From: Balamuthia mandrillaris
Taxonomy: Eukaryota > Discosea > Longamoebia > Balamuthiidae
Direction: 5' to 3'
Assembly: GCA_031835245.1 (NCBI GenBank)
Contig: JAVKOQ010000026.1
Coordinates: forward strand, 124,001-188,000
Length of the DNA: 64,000 nucleotides
Shown: piece by piece, positions 11,833 to 25,075 of the stretch
How the letters are laid out: each line of letters starts with the position of its first letter
Numbering within the stretch: position 1 is the first letter of the stretch
Program-made: the position numbers and the translations under genes
Notes under the pieces: generated by a model
Told to the model about the DNA's origin: nothing
Database searches by the model: none
What the model saw: only the letters and a program-made list of their open reading frames with translations

Positions 11833-12233
11833 GCCACCGCCCGTGATGTTGCGTCCTCCTCGTGGTCCTGGTATGGTGGCTGATTTTGTTTTTTTTTTCA
11901 AAACAAGATCAAAGAAGAAGGACGGAATCTTCGCGCTCCGCGTGGCCACGAGTCACTCCCCGCGGCACGAAACAATAATTGACGCAAATGAACTGTTCCT
12001 CGAACTTCTTTCCTTCTTCTTCTTCTCATTTTTCTTCCACCAACTGTGAAGTTTCGCGTGGAGGTGGCGGTGAACCCCATATCTTGGCATTTTGTGGATG
12101 ATGCTCCACCAGGACTGGCGAAAAATCCAAAAACACTCATTTTTCAATCATGTCGTCATGAAAGTGGAGTTTATGCGAAACGCCCGTGATGAGATGCCTC
12201 ATCAGGCAACCTTTGGTACCATCACCGACGAAC
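11833..12233. other. Divergent intergenic region, ABC transporter (-) and HAD-like gene (+)
   Basis: It may hold an N-terminal extension of the ABC gene up to 11949. Otherwise no gene is seen. An inverted copy of the promoter motif lies at 12152-12161. Confidence 0.5.
12152..12161. promoter_or_regulatory. Recurrent promoter motif, GTCGTCATGA orientation
   Basis: Lies 73 bp upstream of the HAD-like start codon at 12234. Confidence 0.45.
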
Positions 12234-12797
12234 ATGGAGGGTCGAAGGAGAGTGCTCTTCTTGGATGTGGACGGCGTGCTGATGCTCTTCCACCGACGAG
12301 GAGAGTGGAACGAGCGCTGCTTGTTGCAGCTGAAACGCGTCCTCACGGAGCTTCATCCCGTGGAAATAGTGCTGTCCTCCAACTGGAAGCGGTCCGAGGA
12401 GAGCATGCAAGAACTGGTGGCACAGTTTAAACGACTATCTTTTCCCGGCTGGGAGGAGGCCTCCGTGACGGACCTGCAAGTCACGCCCGAGCTGGAATAT
12501 GAGACAAGCGTTGCTCACTCTCGCGTCAGAGAAATAGTGGAGTGGCTGCGCCGAGCGAAGGAGGAAAAGTCTTTGGTGCCGCCTCACTCGGGAGCAAGCC
12601 TCAGCGACATTGCCTGGGTGGCTGTGGATGACATGAACCTGGAAGAGGCCGATGGAAACGTCATGAAGGGACACTTTGTTCGCACGGGTCGAGAGGAAGG
12701 GCTTGTTGAGAGTAAGGCGGACAAAGTCCTTGGGCTCTTCCTACAACAGCAACATCAACAAGAAACCACTGCTTCAACAGTAATCATGGAAGAATGA
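12234..12797 (+). CDS. HAD-superfamily-like hydrolase
   Basis: Single exon of 188 codons. The N-terminus VLFLDVDGVLML matches HAD motif I (DxDGxL), followed by IVLSSNWK, which resembles motif II, and VAVDDMNLEEAD, which resembles the acidic motif IV. This is the arrangement of small HAD-like phosphatases sometimes found next to or fused to nucleic-acid repair or polynucleotide enzymes. The substrate is unknown. The start MEGRRRVLFLD is chosen because it places motif I at the usual position; an in-frame Met at 12186 would add 16 residues. The C-terminus ends in a Gln-rich tail and converges with the minus-strand gene beyond. Confidence 0.75.
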   Translation: MEGRRRVLFLDVDGVLMLFHRRGEWNERCLLQLKRVLTELHPVEIVLSSNWKRSEESMQELVAQFKRLSFPGWEEASVTDLQVTPELEYETSVAHSRVREIVEWLRRAKEEKSLVPPHSGASLSDIAWVAVDDMNLEEADGNVMKGHFVRTGREEGLVESKADKVLGLFLQQQHQQETTASTVIMEE

Positions 12798-13624
12798 ATG
12801 CCAACAAAAGTGTTTGTTTTTTTGTGGCCACCAGGCGTCGAGCTGTAACGGTGATCACAACCAAACAAAAGAAGCAACGAAAAGAAAGGAGAAAGAACGC
12901 CATGCTCCAGCCAGGAAAGGAGAGGCAGGGAACTCTTTCATCCGCCCATGCCAAAAGGTATCCATGAGCAGGAGAGGAAGGGAGAGGAAGAGAGAGGAAG
13001 AGAGGGAGAGAGAGGGAGGGAGAGGGAGAGAGGGAGAGAAAGGGAGGGAGAGAGGAGAGAGGAAGGGAGAGGAAGGGAGAGGAAGAGAGGGAGAGGGAGA
13101 GGAAGAAAGAGAAGAAGAGAGAACTGAAGTTCTGTTCGGCGGTGACGTCAAGCATTGCTCGAACAGTACGGAACACCTCCGAAAACTGTTTCTGACCATA
13201 AAAAGTCTCACCGAACAGTCCGAACAGTGTCCGGTCACCCGCCGGAGGAACGGCCCTGTCACTGGATCTTACCCTCCGCAGCAACGCTCTCCATTTCACA
13301 CTCGCTCTTACTCCAGATGGACAGCGAAGGGAACTATCAATGTAGGCATCAGAAACAGCGGCACCGTGGTAGCCAAAGGTGACCCTTCTTAGCTTCATTA
13401 GCGTCTTTTTCCTTGCCTTGGTCTCGGCGGGCAATACCTATCACAAAGTGTGCACAGACGGTAAAGGACCGGCCGACGAAATGCATCACCGTTGCGCTCA
13501 ACCCTGGTCCGGCCAAGAAAGTACCTGTCATCCTCCTCCTCTTCTGCAAGGGCGCTGGCGGAAGAACTAATATATTACAACCTACGGGCAATGATAGGGG
13601 TTGCGGGGTAGTCCTTGTCGACAT
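12784..13624 (-). CDS. Unrecognised protein, two or more exons (tentative)
   Basis: I do not recognise this protein. The minus strand holds an open segment at about 13624-13440 and a longer one at about 13434-13120 (RRVTFGYHGAAVSDAYIDS, then FGETFYGQKQFSEVF). The pyrimidine-rich coding-strand tract at 12970-13120 looks like an intron, after which a short last exon could end near 12784-12855. I could not find splice junctions that join all parts in one frame, so exon borders are open. The short distance to the neighbouring HAD-like gene fits the convergent layout seen elsewhere. Confidence 0.35.
12970..13120. repeat. GGAGAG-rich purine tract
   Basis: Imperfect GA/GGA repeats, CT-rich on the minus strand, probably intronic in the tentative minus-strand gene. 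Confidence 0.7.
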
Positions 13625-13871
13625 TCATTTGACCCGCGAAAAGTAGCGGGGGAGCGCAAGGACATTCTTTGCTGCCCTCTGTTCCCTTACCATTTCTTTT
13701 CAGCCATTGATGATAAAAATTCAAATAAAAAAACAAAGTTGCCGGTGATAAGGGTCGAACGGATGACGTGAGGGTTGCTGTAATTAAAACCTATTAGGTA
13801 GCCACACGAGGACAAAAAACAAAAATAAAGGAAAAAGAAAAAGAAAAGAGCGAGAGAGAGAGAGGGCTGAC

Positions 13872-16211
<2,340 letters not shown>

Positions 16212-16581
16212 AAAACAAAAAAACACCCCTTAAAAGAAAATTCAAATTCAGCAAGACATGAGAGAGGACATGAGCAAGGACAATAGAGAAGACAGGAGAG
16301 AGGATAAGAGCGATGTGACACGTCAGCTGATAATTAAGGTGAACACCTTAAATTGTTTTCTTGGAAATTTCGTAAAAAAGAAGCCAAAGAAAAAAAAGTC
16401 GGCAGAAAGAAAAGAAAGAAAGAAAAGAACTTTTGCATTCGATTGAGAGGGGAAAAAAAATATCCTGTTTCAAAAGGTAGTGCAGAGCAAACACGGTGGA
16501 GGGAAGAAGTCCCCTTTTTTCTTTCCTTTAGCAATATTTTGTGAATACTTGTAAATATTTTGTGGAGTGCGAAAAGGAGAA

Positions 16582-19316
16582 ATGTTAGATCGAGATGAAG
16601 AGGAGGACAATCGTTCTCATGTTGTCAAGGTTTGTTTCCCTTCCCCGCTCCCTCTTTCCTTCCTTCGTTCTTTCTTCTTCTTCACTTCTTTTTAAATATT
16701 AAACGCAACCCCTTTCAAAAAATAAGGCACGAGATGCAGTGACGGACGCCGAGGACGCGATGCTGCTGGGCAACTTTGAGGACGCCATAGGCAAGTACCG
16801 ACTGGCCGCTCAAATGTTTCTGGAGGCCTCCAAAGACTTGGAGCACGAGCACAGCGCGCAGTCGCTGGCCCTGTTGGCACAGACGCACCTGAAGAAGGCG
16901 GAGGAGATCGAGCAGTACATTGAGAGCGCCAAGGAGAGGGCCAAAGAGGAAGAAGCCGCTCCGAACCTGTTTTATGACTCATACTTGGCCGACTCTTTGC
17001 TTTCTTCGTCTTCCTCTTCTTCGGGCCGCTCTTCTTCTTCTGCTTATTCATCCTATTACTATCCTTATCATCAACAACAGCAACAACAGCGGTACCAACA
17101 CGAGCAAGCTGGTGAACGATCAGGAAGAAAAGCAAGGGAGAGCAATAGAGAAATGGAGGAGGAGGAGGAAGAAGAAGAAGAGGAAGAACATCGATTGGTT
17201 TATGCTCCTTACACTTCGACCTCAGAACTGCCTCTTTTGTTTGTTTACACGAAGCGAGGAGAGAGCGATGATGAGGAGGAGCACAAGAACGAGAACGCAG
17301 AGGAAGATGACGGTGATGGGGAGGATGAAGCAGAAGATGAAGGCGGGACTTGGCAGATGGTCATGAACGGTTTGGAACAATTGTTGGACATACTGCCAAA
17401 GCCTGTTCTCGTTCCTTTCACGCATTATTCCCAACAACAACCAACACAACAAGCAAGCGAAGAAAAGAAGGAAGAAACATCCTCTGCCACTAACAGTAAC
17501 AATGGCAACGTTAGAACTGGTTATAGCTATTATTGGCCACCACAAGATCCTTCACGCTCCGTCACGGCATCCTTCTTTATGGTCCCTTCCGCTTCTCCTG
17601 TGCTTAGGTCTGCCTCTCCTCCAGCCGCTTCGTCTTCTTCGAATGTTGTGGTTGGTGGAGGCAACAGACAACAACAGCAAAAACCTTTGGCAGTGCCCAA
17701 GCCCTCTACACCGCTGCCACCTCTCTCACCAAATGCTTCTCGGCGGGTTTCCTCTTCTAAAATCCTTGCTCAAAGGTTCTTTCTCATTGCTTTTTGCTTC
17801 TCTCTCTGTCTATCTCTTCACTATCACTTGTTTCTTTCTTTCCGAAGTTCTCTTGTGTTTCTCTTCGTCTGTCCATTGCGCCACTATTCTGAAGAATCCA
17901 AACAGCAACACACAGCAAATGTCGCAAGAGGAAATGCGGTTAGAAGTGGAGCGGCTGCGCAGACAAGTGCTAAATCTCAGCAGAGAGAATGCAGAGCTGC
18001 TAAAGACGTACGTGGAGGGCACTAACATGAAGCAGGAAAACGAGATGTTAAAAGGCAGCATCATCCGTTTCCGCAATCAAGTGCAGCAACAGGTCAAACA
18101 ACGTGTTAACGGAACGCGCAGCATCAGCCGTCCTTCAACTCCTCTCAGCAAGAGCATCACTTCAATCACAGGAAGCAGTACTTCAATTGCTTCTTCATCT
18201 TCTTCTGCTTCACCTGTGAAACAACAGCAACAACAAAATTCTTCATCCTCCACTTCGCTTTCAGCTTCTTCGTCATCGATAACGTTGAAGAAACAGCAGC
18301 TGCAAAAGAGGCTACATCAGCAGTTAGCAAAGAGCAGAAAGTTGGAGGCGGAGAACAGGGCGTTGAAAGAGCGGTTGGAACAAGAAGAGCGACAGAGGCA
18401 AGAGAGAGAAAGGGCTGCTGTAGAGGAGGAGAGGAGGAGATGGGAGCAGCAATCGGCAGAGAAAGAGAAACAGATCCAAGAGCTCCGCGGGGTGGTACAG
18501 GAACTGGTTTACAAGAACCAGAAGCAAAAGGAAATGTTGTTGAAGTACAACGAGCGGTGGAGAAGAGTGGAGGAGAAGTTGCGGCAACAGAGAGCCTCTC
18601 TGCCGTTAACAACAGGAAGTCTATCGGAAAGAAAGAAGACAACAGTGAAAGAGGAAAGAGAAGAGAAAGGAGAAACAGCATCGACAACTACGACGACGAC
18701 GATGGGACGACGGAGAAGAAGTCAAAGCATGAAGGAGTTGTCTCCATCACAGAAGCGGAGAGAAGAGCAAGAACAACAACAAAGCCGATTGATTCACGAA
18801 GAAGAAGCAAAAAGCCATCATCACAGCAGCAGGGAACGGATCAAAGTATCTGACATTCATCGCCCTGAAAAAGCCAACACTTCCCTCCATGATGAACACC
18901 GTCAGCACCGCCATCAGCATCACCGCTCTCAGCACTACCACTATTCCTCCTCCCTGCCGTCTAAAACGTCACTGTCATCGTTGGCTTCCTCCATCTCCGC
19001 TCCTGTGCTTTCCTCCCTCTCTCCCGACTTGTCCCCACCATCCTCTTCCTTGTCCACCTCTCCCTCTTCCTTCTTCTCCTCCTCTCCATTTCCTTCCATC
19101 TCTCCATCTGGTGGCGGCGGTTTCCTTCTTTCTTCTGCTGAACTCGACGAGGAACCTCCTGCTTCCTCCTCGTTGTTAATGTCTTCTGGTCGTTCTGTTA
19201 CTTCTCCTTCTTCTTCTTCTTCCTCTCCCTCCTTCTCAAATCCTATTCCAATTCCAAGAACATCTTCTTCCTCCTCCTTTTCTTCTTCTTCAAGCCGCCA
19301 AAGTAATGCTTCGTAA
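16582..19316 (+). CDS. MIT-domain, low-complexity and coiled-coil protein, NRBF2-like
   Basis: Three exons (16582-16629, 16727-17775, 17906-19316) give 836 codons in frame. Residues about 17-80 resemble a MIT three-helix bundle (DAMLLGNFEDAIGKYRLA, HLKKAEEIEQYI), the same arrangement as the N-terminus of NRBF2/Atg38, an accessory subunit of the autophagy PI3-kinase complex. Then come Ser-, Gln- and Glu-rich stretches, coiled coils (EEMRLEVERLRRQVLNLSREN; KKQQLQKRLHQQLAKS and beyond) and a very Ser-rich tail. NRBF2 also pairs MIT with a coiled coil but is far shorter, so a generic MIT protein of endosomes is the alternative. The second acceptor (17905) was chosen because it alone keeps frame. 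Confidence 0.65.
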
Positions 19317-19368
19317 TGCCTTTGCAGGAAAAAACAACAAAAAAAAAAAAATAGAATAATAAATAACT

Positions 19369-20541
19369 TCAAAGTATCTCTTCGCTTTCTTCATCGCTGC
19401 CAAGTAACGAGCCACTAAAATGGAAGATGGTTTCCGTGTCGCTCACTCCGCTTTCGACCTCTTCTTGAACCATTGCCATCTTTGTCACTTCATTTTCGTT
19501 TTCGTTTTGCTTTCCTTTCCCTTTGTCTTCCATCACTATCTCTCCTCTCTCCTTTGCTCCGTCATCGTCTTCTTCCTCAGCTTCACTTCTTACAAGCGTA
19601 GAGCGTCTTCCGTCTTCCTCTTCTTCTGCTTCTTCTTGTTCTGGTTCTTCCTCCTCCTCCGACTCCTCTTCCTTCCGTGCTTTGTCCTCTTCGTCCTCCT
19701 CCTCATCCTCGCTTCCATTGCCTTCATCCTCGTCATAATAAGCAATCTGTTGCTGACCCGCCTCACCAGGTGAAAACCGCAAACGGGACTCATACCAAGC
19801 AATGAGCCGCTGTGGGATGAGCTGTTTGAGCACGCTGGACGCCACGAAAGACCGCCTGGTCTTGCCCCGCCACGAGACCAGAAACTTTAAGCCCTCCTCG
19901 TCCACGTCCACGCCAAAGATGGTGTCCACCTCGTCCCCATACTCAAAGCCCACCGGTTCCAAGACCTCCGCTTTCTTCCTCCGCCTTCTCTTGTTTGGCT
20001 GTGCGTTTTGTGGTTGCTGCGGCTCTTTTTGTGCTGCGCGTTTCTTCTTCCTTGTTTTGGGGGCGGTTTTGGCTTCTTGTTGCTCTTGCTGTTTTTTGAG
20101 TGCCAGTCGCTCTTGTCGTTGCTTGGCAAGCTCCCGCCGGGAGGGGGTGTTGCTTTCTTTCTTGGCTTGCTTCTCCTTCTCCCCCCACTGGCGCTCGAAT
20201 TCCTCCAGCAGCTCCTCGCAAAAGAGGTTGCTACGTTTTTCCCAGGTGTTGGCGGAGGCGGGGTAACCCTTCCATTTGATGAGGTACTCCACGCTCCGCC
20301 CTTTCTTCCGCTTGTCCACGATCCGCTCCACTTCGTAAATGTCTTCTTCCTCCTCGTCCCCCTCCCCCGCGTCCTCGCCCTCGCTACCCGATGGATTGGC
20401 CTGCACTGCGCCATCTTCTTCTACTTCATCGCGTGATTTTGGATTGGTTTGGTCCACCGCCTGATCCGTGGTTTTGCCTGCCACCACCTCTTTGCCTTTG
20501 CTTGGCTCCCGTTCTGCTTCGTAAAATTCAAACTCATCCAT
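19369..20541 (-). CDS. HP1-like chromodomain/chromoshadow protein
   Basis: Single exon, 391 codons from the start [10 protein letters not shown]; an upstream in-frame Met at 20565 would add eight residues. Residues about 65-120 form a chromodomain: [31 protein letters not shown], with the Tyr, Trp and Trp-region aromatic cage expected to hold methyl-lysine of histone H3. After a Lys/Arg-rich hinge, residues about 205-260 ([40 protein letters not shown]) look like a chromoshadow domain, the dimerisation and ligand-binding module of HP1. About 120 residues of acidic low-complexity sequence follow, an extension not found in typical HP1. Nuclear heterochromatin reader by family. Stops converge 52 bp from the previous gene. 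Confidence 0.85.
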   Translation of the reverse strand: MDEFEFYEAEREPSKGKEVVAGKTTDQAVDQTNPKSRDEVEEDGAVQANPSGSEGEDAGEGDEEEEDIYEVERIVDKRKKGRSVEYLIKWKGYPASANTWEKRSNLFCEELLEEFERQWGEKEKQAKKESNTPSRRELAKQRQERLALKKQQEQQEAKTAPKTRKKKRAAQKEPQQPQNAQPNKRRRRKKAEVLEPVGFEYGDEVDTIFGVDVDEEGLKFLVSWRGKTRRSFVASSVLKQLIPQRLIAWYESRLRFSPGEAGQQQIAYYDEDEGNGSEDEEEDEEDKARKEEESEEEEEPEQEEAEEEEDGRRSTLVRSEAEEEDDDGAKERGEIVMEDKGKGKQNENENEVTKMAMVQEEVESGVSDTETIFHFSGSLLGSDEESEEIL

Positions 20542-20890
20542 CATCAGCAGCAGCACTGCCACCACTACTCCGAAGCGGGTGTTCGCAGTGTCCTCTTGTT
20601 TGTTTTGCTTCTTCGTTGTTTATTTTTTGGCGGGAAAATTTCACGTCGTCATGAAGCACCATTTGTTTTTCTTGGAAAATTTTCACTTCTAATTTTTTGT
20701 TTGACAAGGCTGCTCCTCACGAGCTAAAAGCCTGCAGGAGGAAACTCAGTGACAAGAATGACTGCAGCGTTTCTTCTTAAAAACTGCACCATTTCTGCAT
20801 GCGTCACACGTTATGTCTGCAAAAAAAAAAAAAAAAAAACGTTCGAAACGGGAAGAAGAACCACCAGACTGACACCTGACCTCTACCGCC
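20542..20890. other. Divergent intergenic region, HP1-like (-) and M1 peptidase (+)
   Basis: No gene seen. Contains GTCGTCATGA at 20645-20654 and an A-run at about 20821-20840 close to the peptidase start. Confidence 0.55.
20645..20654. promoter_or_regulatory. Recurrent promoter motif, GTCGTCATGA orientation
   Basis: Lies 104 bp upstream of the HP1-like start and 237 bp upstream of the M1 peptidase start. Confidence 0.45.
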
Positions 20891-22060
20891 ATGCCACACC
20901 TGTTGGAGCAACGCGCCTGCCAGTGCAACAAAGCCAGACTCTGCGGTGATGCTGCTGCTGGTGCTGCGGGGGACTTTACCATCGCGGGAGGAACGCCCTC
21001 CTACGCGCCTGACCTGCGGCTGGAGCCCCAGCACACCGAGCTGCACCTCCGCTTTGACCTCGCCAGGAGGGAGTGCGAGGGGGCGGCCCTCCTGCGCGTT
21101 GGTGCCAACGACCCCACCGCACGCGCCCTCCAGCTGAACGCCATCAACTTTTTGAACGTCTCCGTGGAGGACGTCGAAGGCCACCCCTTGGACTGGAGCT
21201 ACGACGGCAAGGTCATCAGCGTGGCCTGGGAGGCCCCCTTTGGAGGGGAGGGGGAGAGTGCTGCCCGCCCAACGCGCACCCTTCGAGTAGGGTATCTGCT
21301 CCGTTCGCCCGTCTCGGGGCTGTTCTTCTCTGCGCCTGATGAAAGGCAACCTGAGCGTCCTCTTTATGCTGTCACTGACAACGAGACAGAAAGGTTTGTG
21401 CTCTCTGCTCACTTCTCTCATCTCCTTCTTCCCTCTCCCCTCTCCCATTCTCCTCTCTTGTGTTTGCTATCTTCATGCTTACCTCTCTCCTGCCTCAAAC
21501 AAAACTTTACAGAGCTAGATATTGGTTTCCATGCGTGGACTATCCCGTCGTTCGTACTTCTCTCGACATTCACCTCACCTCGGAAGCTCACCACGACCTG
21601 TTTGCCAATGGACTTTTAGTGTCCGAGAAAGTGGACGAGGCAAGCAAGAAGAAGACTGCTCATTGGCGATTGGAGCAGCCTTGCCCTTCTTATCTGGCGT
21701 GTGTTTGTGTTGGAGAGGTACACTTCTTTTTTTTCTTACCTATCTTTCTTTATTCCCTTGTTTGTTGTTCCGTTAGCTAAACTAAAACAAACCACAAATG
21801 GAAATGAATGCAGTTTGTGGTGGTGAAAGACGGAGACGTTAATGGCATTGAGATAGCATACATTGGCGTTAAGGGCGTCAAAGAAGAAGACCTGAGAAGA
21901 TCGTTTGGCAAGACTCCTCAAATGATGCGTTGGTTGACCTCAAAGTTGGAGCTGGACTTCCCTTTCCCTAAATACTATCAATTCATCTGTCCGATCAAAG
22001 GCGGCGCTATGGAAAACATTACGTATGATTGCTCTAGTCTTCCTTTCTGTTTCATTGCTC

Positions 22061-22097
<37 letters not shown>

Positions 22098-22288
22098 GTT
22101 TGGTTGTTACTTATAGTAGCCGATTCATTTTTCAGCTTGACAACTTGGGGAGACGTATTCTTGGTAGATGAAGGCCTTTCTGAGGAATGGCAATATGTAG
22201 TGGATAGTATTAACATTCACGAGATGAGCCATAGCTTTTTCGGAGATGCTCTTGTCATTCGTCACTTTGAACATGCTTGGTTGAAGGT

Positions 22289-22330
<42 letters not shown>

Positions 22331-24130
22331 TTCTCTCTCTTCCCTGTGGCCAACCGTTACGGTTCACGTTTGCCATTTATATTAACTCACTTTTTGCAGG
22401 AATCATGGGCCACTTACTTTGAATCTCTCTGGTTCCAAGAGAATTCCCCTTCGTCTACTTCCACTTCCTCTCCTCTTCTGCCCATGGAATTTCAATGGGA
22501 AATGTTTCAAAACGCAGAGCAATACATGCGTGAATGCAACGAGCAGTATGTGCGTCCCATTGTTACCAACACATACGACTCTTCATGGAACCTCTTCGAC
22601 GCTCACACTTACCCCGGCGGTTGTTGGCGGCTTCATATGTTGCGTCACCTCATGGGAGACGCTTCCTTTTGGGGCGGCGTTCGAGCTTATCTCCGCGACA
22701 ACCTCTACTCCGTTGTGGAGACGACCACTCACTTCAAGGCTGCGTTGGAGAGGAAGCTCTTCTCTGGAGGAAAGAACCTGACCCGTTTCTTCGATCAATG
22801 GATCACCAACGGCCGAGGTTATCCTCAACTCACTGGAGAGTTTCGTTACGACCTCGCCACAAAGCAGCTGTTCATCAGCTTTGCTCAAACTCAGAAAGAC
22901 GAGAGCAAGAAGATTGGACTGTTCGACTTTGAGTTGGAGGTAGAAGTGGTGGAATCCAACTCTGGAAAGACTCATCTCTTGAAAGTTGACATCGCCTCTG
23001 GTCGTTCCCAAAACTTTGTGTCACTTCAACTCGAGAACAAGCCCAGCATTGTTCGCTTCGATCCACAAATGAAGGTCCTGTTCTCTCTGCAAGCCATGAA
23101 CGGACTAGGAGAAGACATTCTCGGCAACACCTTTCTTCATCCAGAGACAAACCTTGGGAATCAGCTTTGGACGGCCAACGAGCTCATCAAACGTGGCAAC
23201 AAAGCTTGCTTTGAACTACTCCATCGTTCCGGATTGTTTTCAGCTTCCTCTTCTCATTTCTACGGAGTGAGAGTACAAGTGGCAAAGTATTTGGCAGCAA
23301 AGAATAGCGAAGATAGCATCGAGGCTTTGGCGGCTTTGCTGCGCAATGAAAGCGATCCGAGAGCCTTTGCCGGTCTCTTCCTCGCTGTTGTTCATCACAA
23401 CCTTAGAGATGAACGCATCCGTCAAAGCATTCTGTCCTTCTTGTCCGAAGAAGGGGAGAAGAAGAAAGATACTCATCACTTCAAACGCGGAAGATGGGCG
23501 GCATTGCAAGCTCTCGGCGTACAAGGAAAGAGCGAGGACTTTGCCCTATTGTTGGAGGACAGCTTCTATCCACAACAACAGCAGCAGCACCCCCACCTAC
23601 GGCCATATGACTCGTTCATTCGCATCGGAGCGTTGCGCGGTTTGGCCAAACTCGCCGCCTCCACAGCCTCGGATGAAAAGACAAAGCAGCAAGTCCTGGA
23701 GGCTCTCTCTCAGCGCATCGGCGCCAGTAATCCCGACGACACCCGCCCAGCCGCCATCGAGGCATTCGCTCAAGCGGCCGCATCTCAAGCATCGCAACAA
23801 GAGGAGAAGAAGCGAATGGCCGTCGAGCAGTTGATCGCTCTGTTGAGGGACCCGCTGCTGAGGGTGAGAAAAGCCGCTGTCACGGGGTTAGTGGTGTTGA
23901 AGGCTGGCCCAGGAAGAGCGGCGGAGGCTGTGAGCGCTGTGGCCAGTGAGATTGCGGAACAGGATTTGCCATGGTTGGAAAGGCAGGTGAAAAGTTTGAG
24001 AGCTTCTTCTTCAGGCGGCGGAGAGGAGGTGAAGGATTTGAGGAAGCAAGTGGAAGAGTTGCAGGCCAGGTTGAGAAAGTTGGAGGGCAAAGTGGAGGCG
24101 AGCGAGGAGGAAAAACAGAAAAGCAAGTAA
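20891..24130 (+). CDS. M1-family zinc aminopeptidase with helical-repeat C-terminus
   Basis: Five exons (20891-21393, 21513-21717, 21814-22022, 22136-22286, 22400-24130) give 933 codons in frame. The exopeptidase signature GGAMEN precedes the zinc site HEMSH, followed 18 residues later by the third ligand Glu in LKESWATYFE, so the HEXXH-18-E spacing is complete. The N-terminal beta domain (LRLEPQHTELHLRFDL) and the C-terminal HEAT-like helices (ALAALLRNESDPRAFAGLF, RWAALQALGVQGKSED) are as in cytosolic M1 enzymes. It removes N-terminal residues from peptides. The C-terminus is a short coiled coil (LRKQVEELQARLRKLEGKV), unusual for the family. Two introns have CT tracts. Confidence 0.92.
22066..22093. 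repeat. (CT)n in M1 peptidase intron 3
   Basis: CT run inside 22023-22135. Confidence 0.85.
22292..22321. repeat. (CT)n in M1 peptidase intron 4
   Basis: CT run inside 22287-22399. Confidence 0.85.
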
Positions 24131-24208
24131 GCAAGAGAAAGAAGACTCCCGGAAGCCGCTTTGGTTGTTGTAAATGGGAATACTCACCCACAGCTCAAAG
24201 CGTTATCA

Positions 24209-24403
24209 CTATTTTTGGGATTTTTTGTAGTGAAAGGCCAGGAAGACAAAGACAACGGTCCGTTTCAACGCCATCCACGACAAGGGGTGTCTCCCTCGCT
24301 TCTTTCGTTGTTGCTTTTCTCTTTGCTGCAAGGCAAGCTCTTTACAAAGCCGTTTCGCGGCTCCCATTCGCTGTTCTTCCTCTGGGCTAGCGAAGGGATC
24401 CAT
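24209..24403 (-). pseudogene. Truncated copy of exon 1 of the 40612-41638 membrane-protein gene
   Basis: On the minus strand from an ATG at 24403 the reading MDPFASPEEEQRMG, ELALQQREK, RGRHP and WMALKRTVVFVFLAF parallels residues 13-75 of the protein at 40612. Similarity stops abruptly after the hydrophobic stretch, followed by a stop at 24209, so the second half of exon 1 and all of exon 2 are missing. DNA identity remains high in the aligned part, which suggests a fairly recent copy. It could still be expressed as a 64-residue peptide, since promoter motifs lie upstream. Confidence 0.65.
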
Positions 24404-24519
24404 TCCGTGTTTATGTGCTTGGTGAGCGGTCGGTCGCAGCGAGCTCCGTTTGATGAGAAAGAACGAGAGAACAACGGCATTCTTATCCACAAGATGCCGA
24501 TGCTTGCCGACTGTGGGGA

Positions 24520-24531
24520 CATGACGACATG
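24520..24531. promoter_or_regulatory. CATGACGACATG palindrome-like motif
   Basis: 117 bp upstream of the pseudogene ATG on the minus strand. Confidence 0.4.
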
Positions 24532-24595
24532 GTGATTTCACACGTCTCTCCTCTCCCCTGAGGTGCTCTCTCAGGTCCTTGCTCCTATCCATGCT

Positions 24596-24605
24596 TCATG
24601 ACGAC
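24596..24605. promoter_or_regulatory. Recurrent TCATGACGAC motif
   Basis: Second copy 76 bp beyond the previous one; both continue as ACATGGT. Confidence 0.4.
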
Positions 24606-25075
24606 ATGGTAAATTTTATATGATCGTAAAGTTTATCAGAGAGAGACAGAGCTCCATCCTTCGCAGCCCTTCCTTGGGGAGGGCCGGCATCAGAACCATA
24701 CCCTTCCTATGCCCCAAAGAGCACTTGTTGGTGGCAGCCCGAAGGCCAACCGGCCAGGGTTCGCATGACAGGTAGGCGAATAATAATTCCACGTGGGCCA
24801 CGTCACGCGTCATGAAATATGGATATGAGCCAGGACGAGAGAGAGCTTCCCACGGGGAGAGGAGAGAGACAGAAAAGAAAGGAAAGAAAAAGAGAGAAAG
24901 AAAACGACAACAATAAAAAGGAACAAAAAATAAAGGAAATCTCAAGAGTCCTCTCTGTAAAGCCCTCTTTTTTCTGCTTCTTTTTTTCTCTCCAACAGCT
25001 CCAGCCCTCTTTCCTTTTCTTTCCTTTCTATTTTTGTTTTTTTTTTCTTACCCCTTTTTTTTTTTTGGATTGGTT

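Larger units (their letters stand above)
24131..25075. other. Intergenic region with decayed gene copy
   Basis: Holds the pseudogene at 24209-24403, two promoter-type motifs (24520, 24596), a CACGTCACGCG word at about 24800 that also occurs upstream of the parent gene (about 40503), and the pyrimidine-rich leader of the transporter gene. No other gene seen. Confidence 0.5.

Noticed and set aside
13740-13810. Possible tRNA on the minus strand around GTTCGACCC
   Set aside because: No matching 5' acceptor strand or anticodon arm could be found.
24616-24945. 109-codon minus-strand frame
   Set aside because: No recognisable domain, hydrophobic and pyrimidine-derived in its first half, overlaps the transporter leader.
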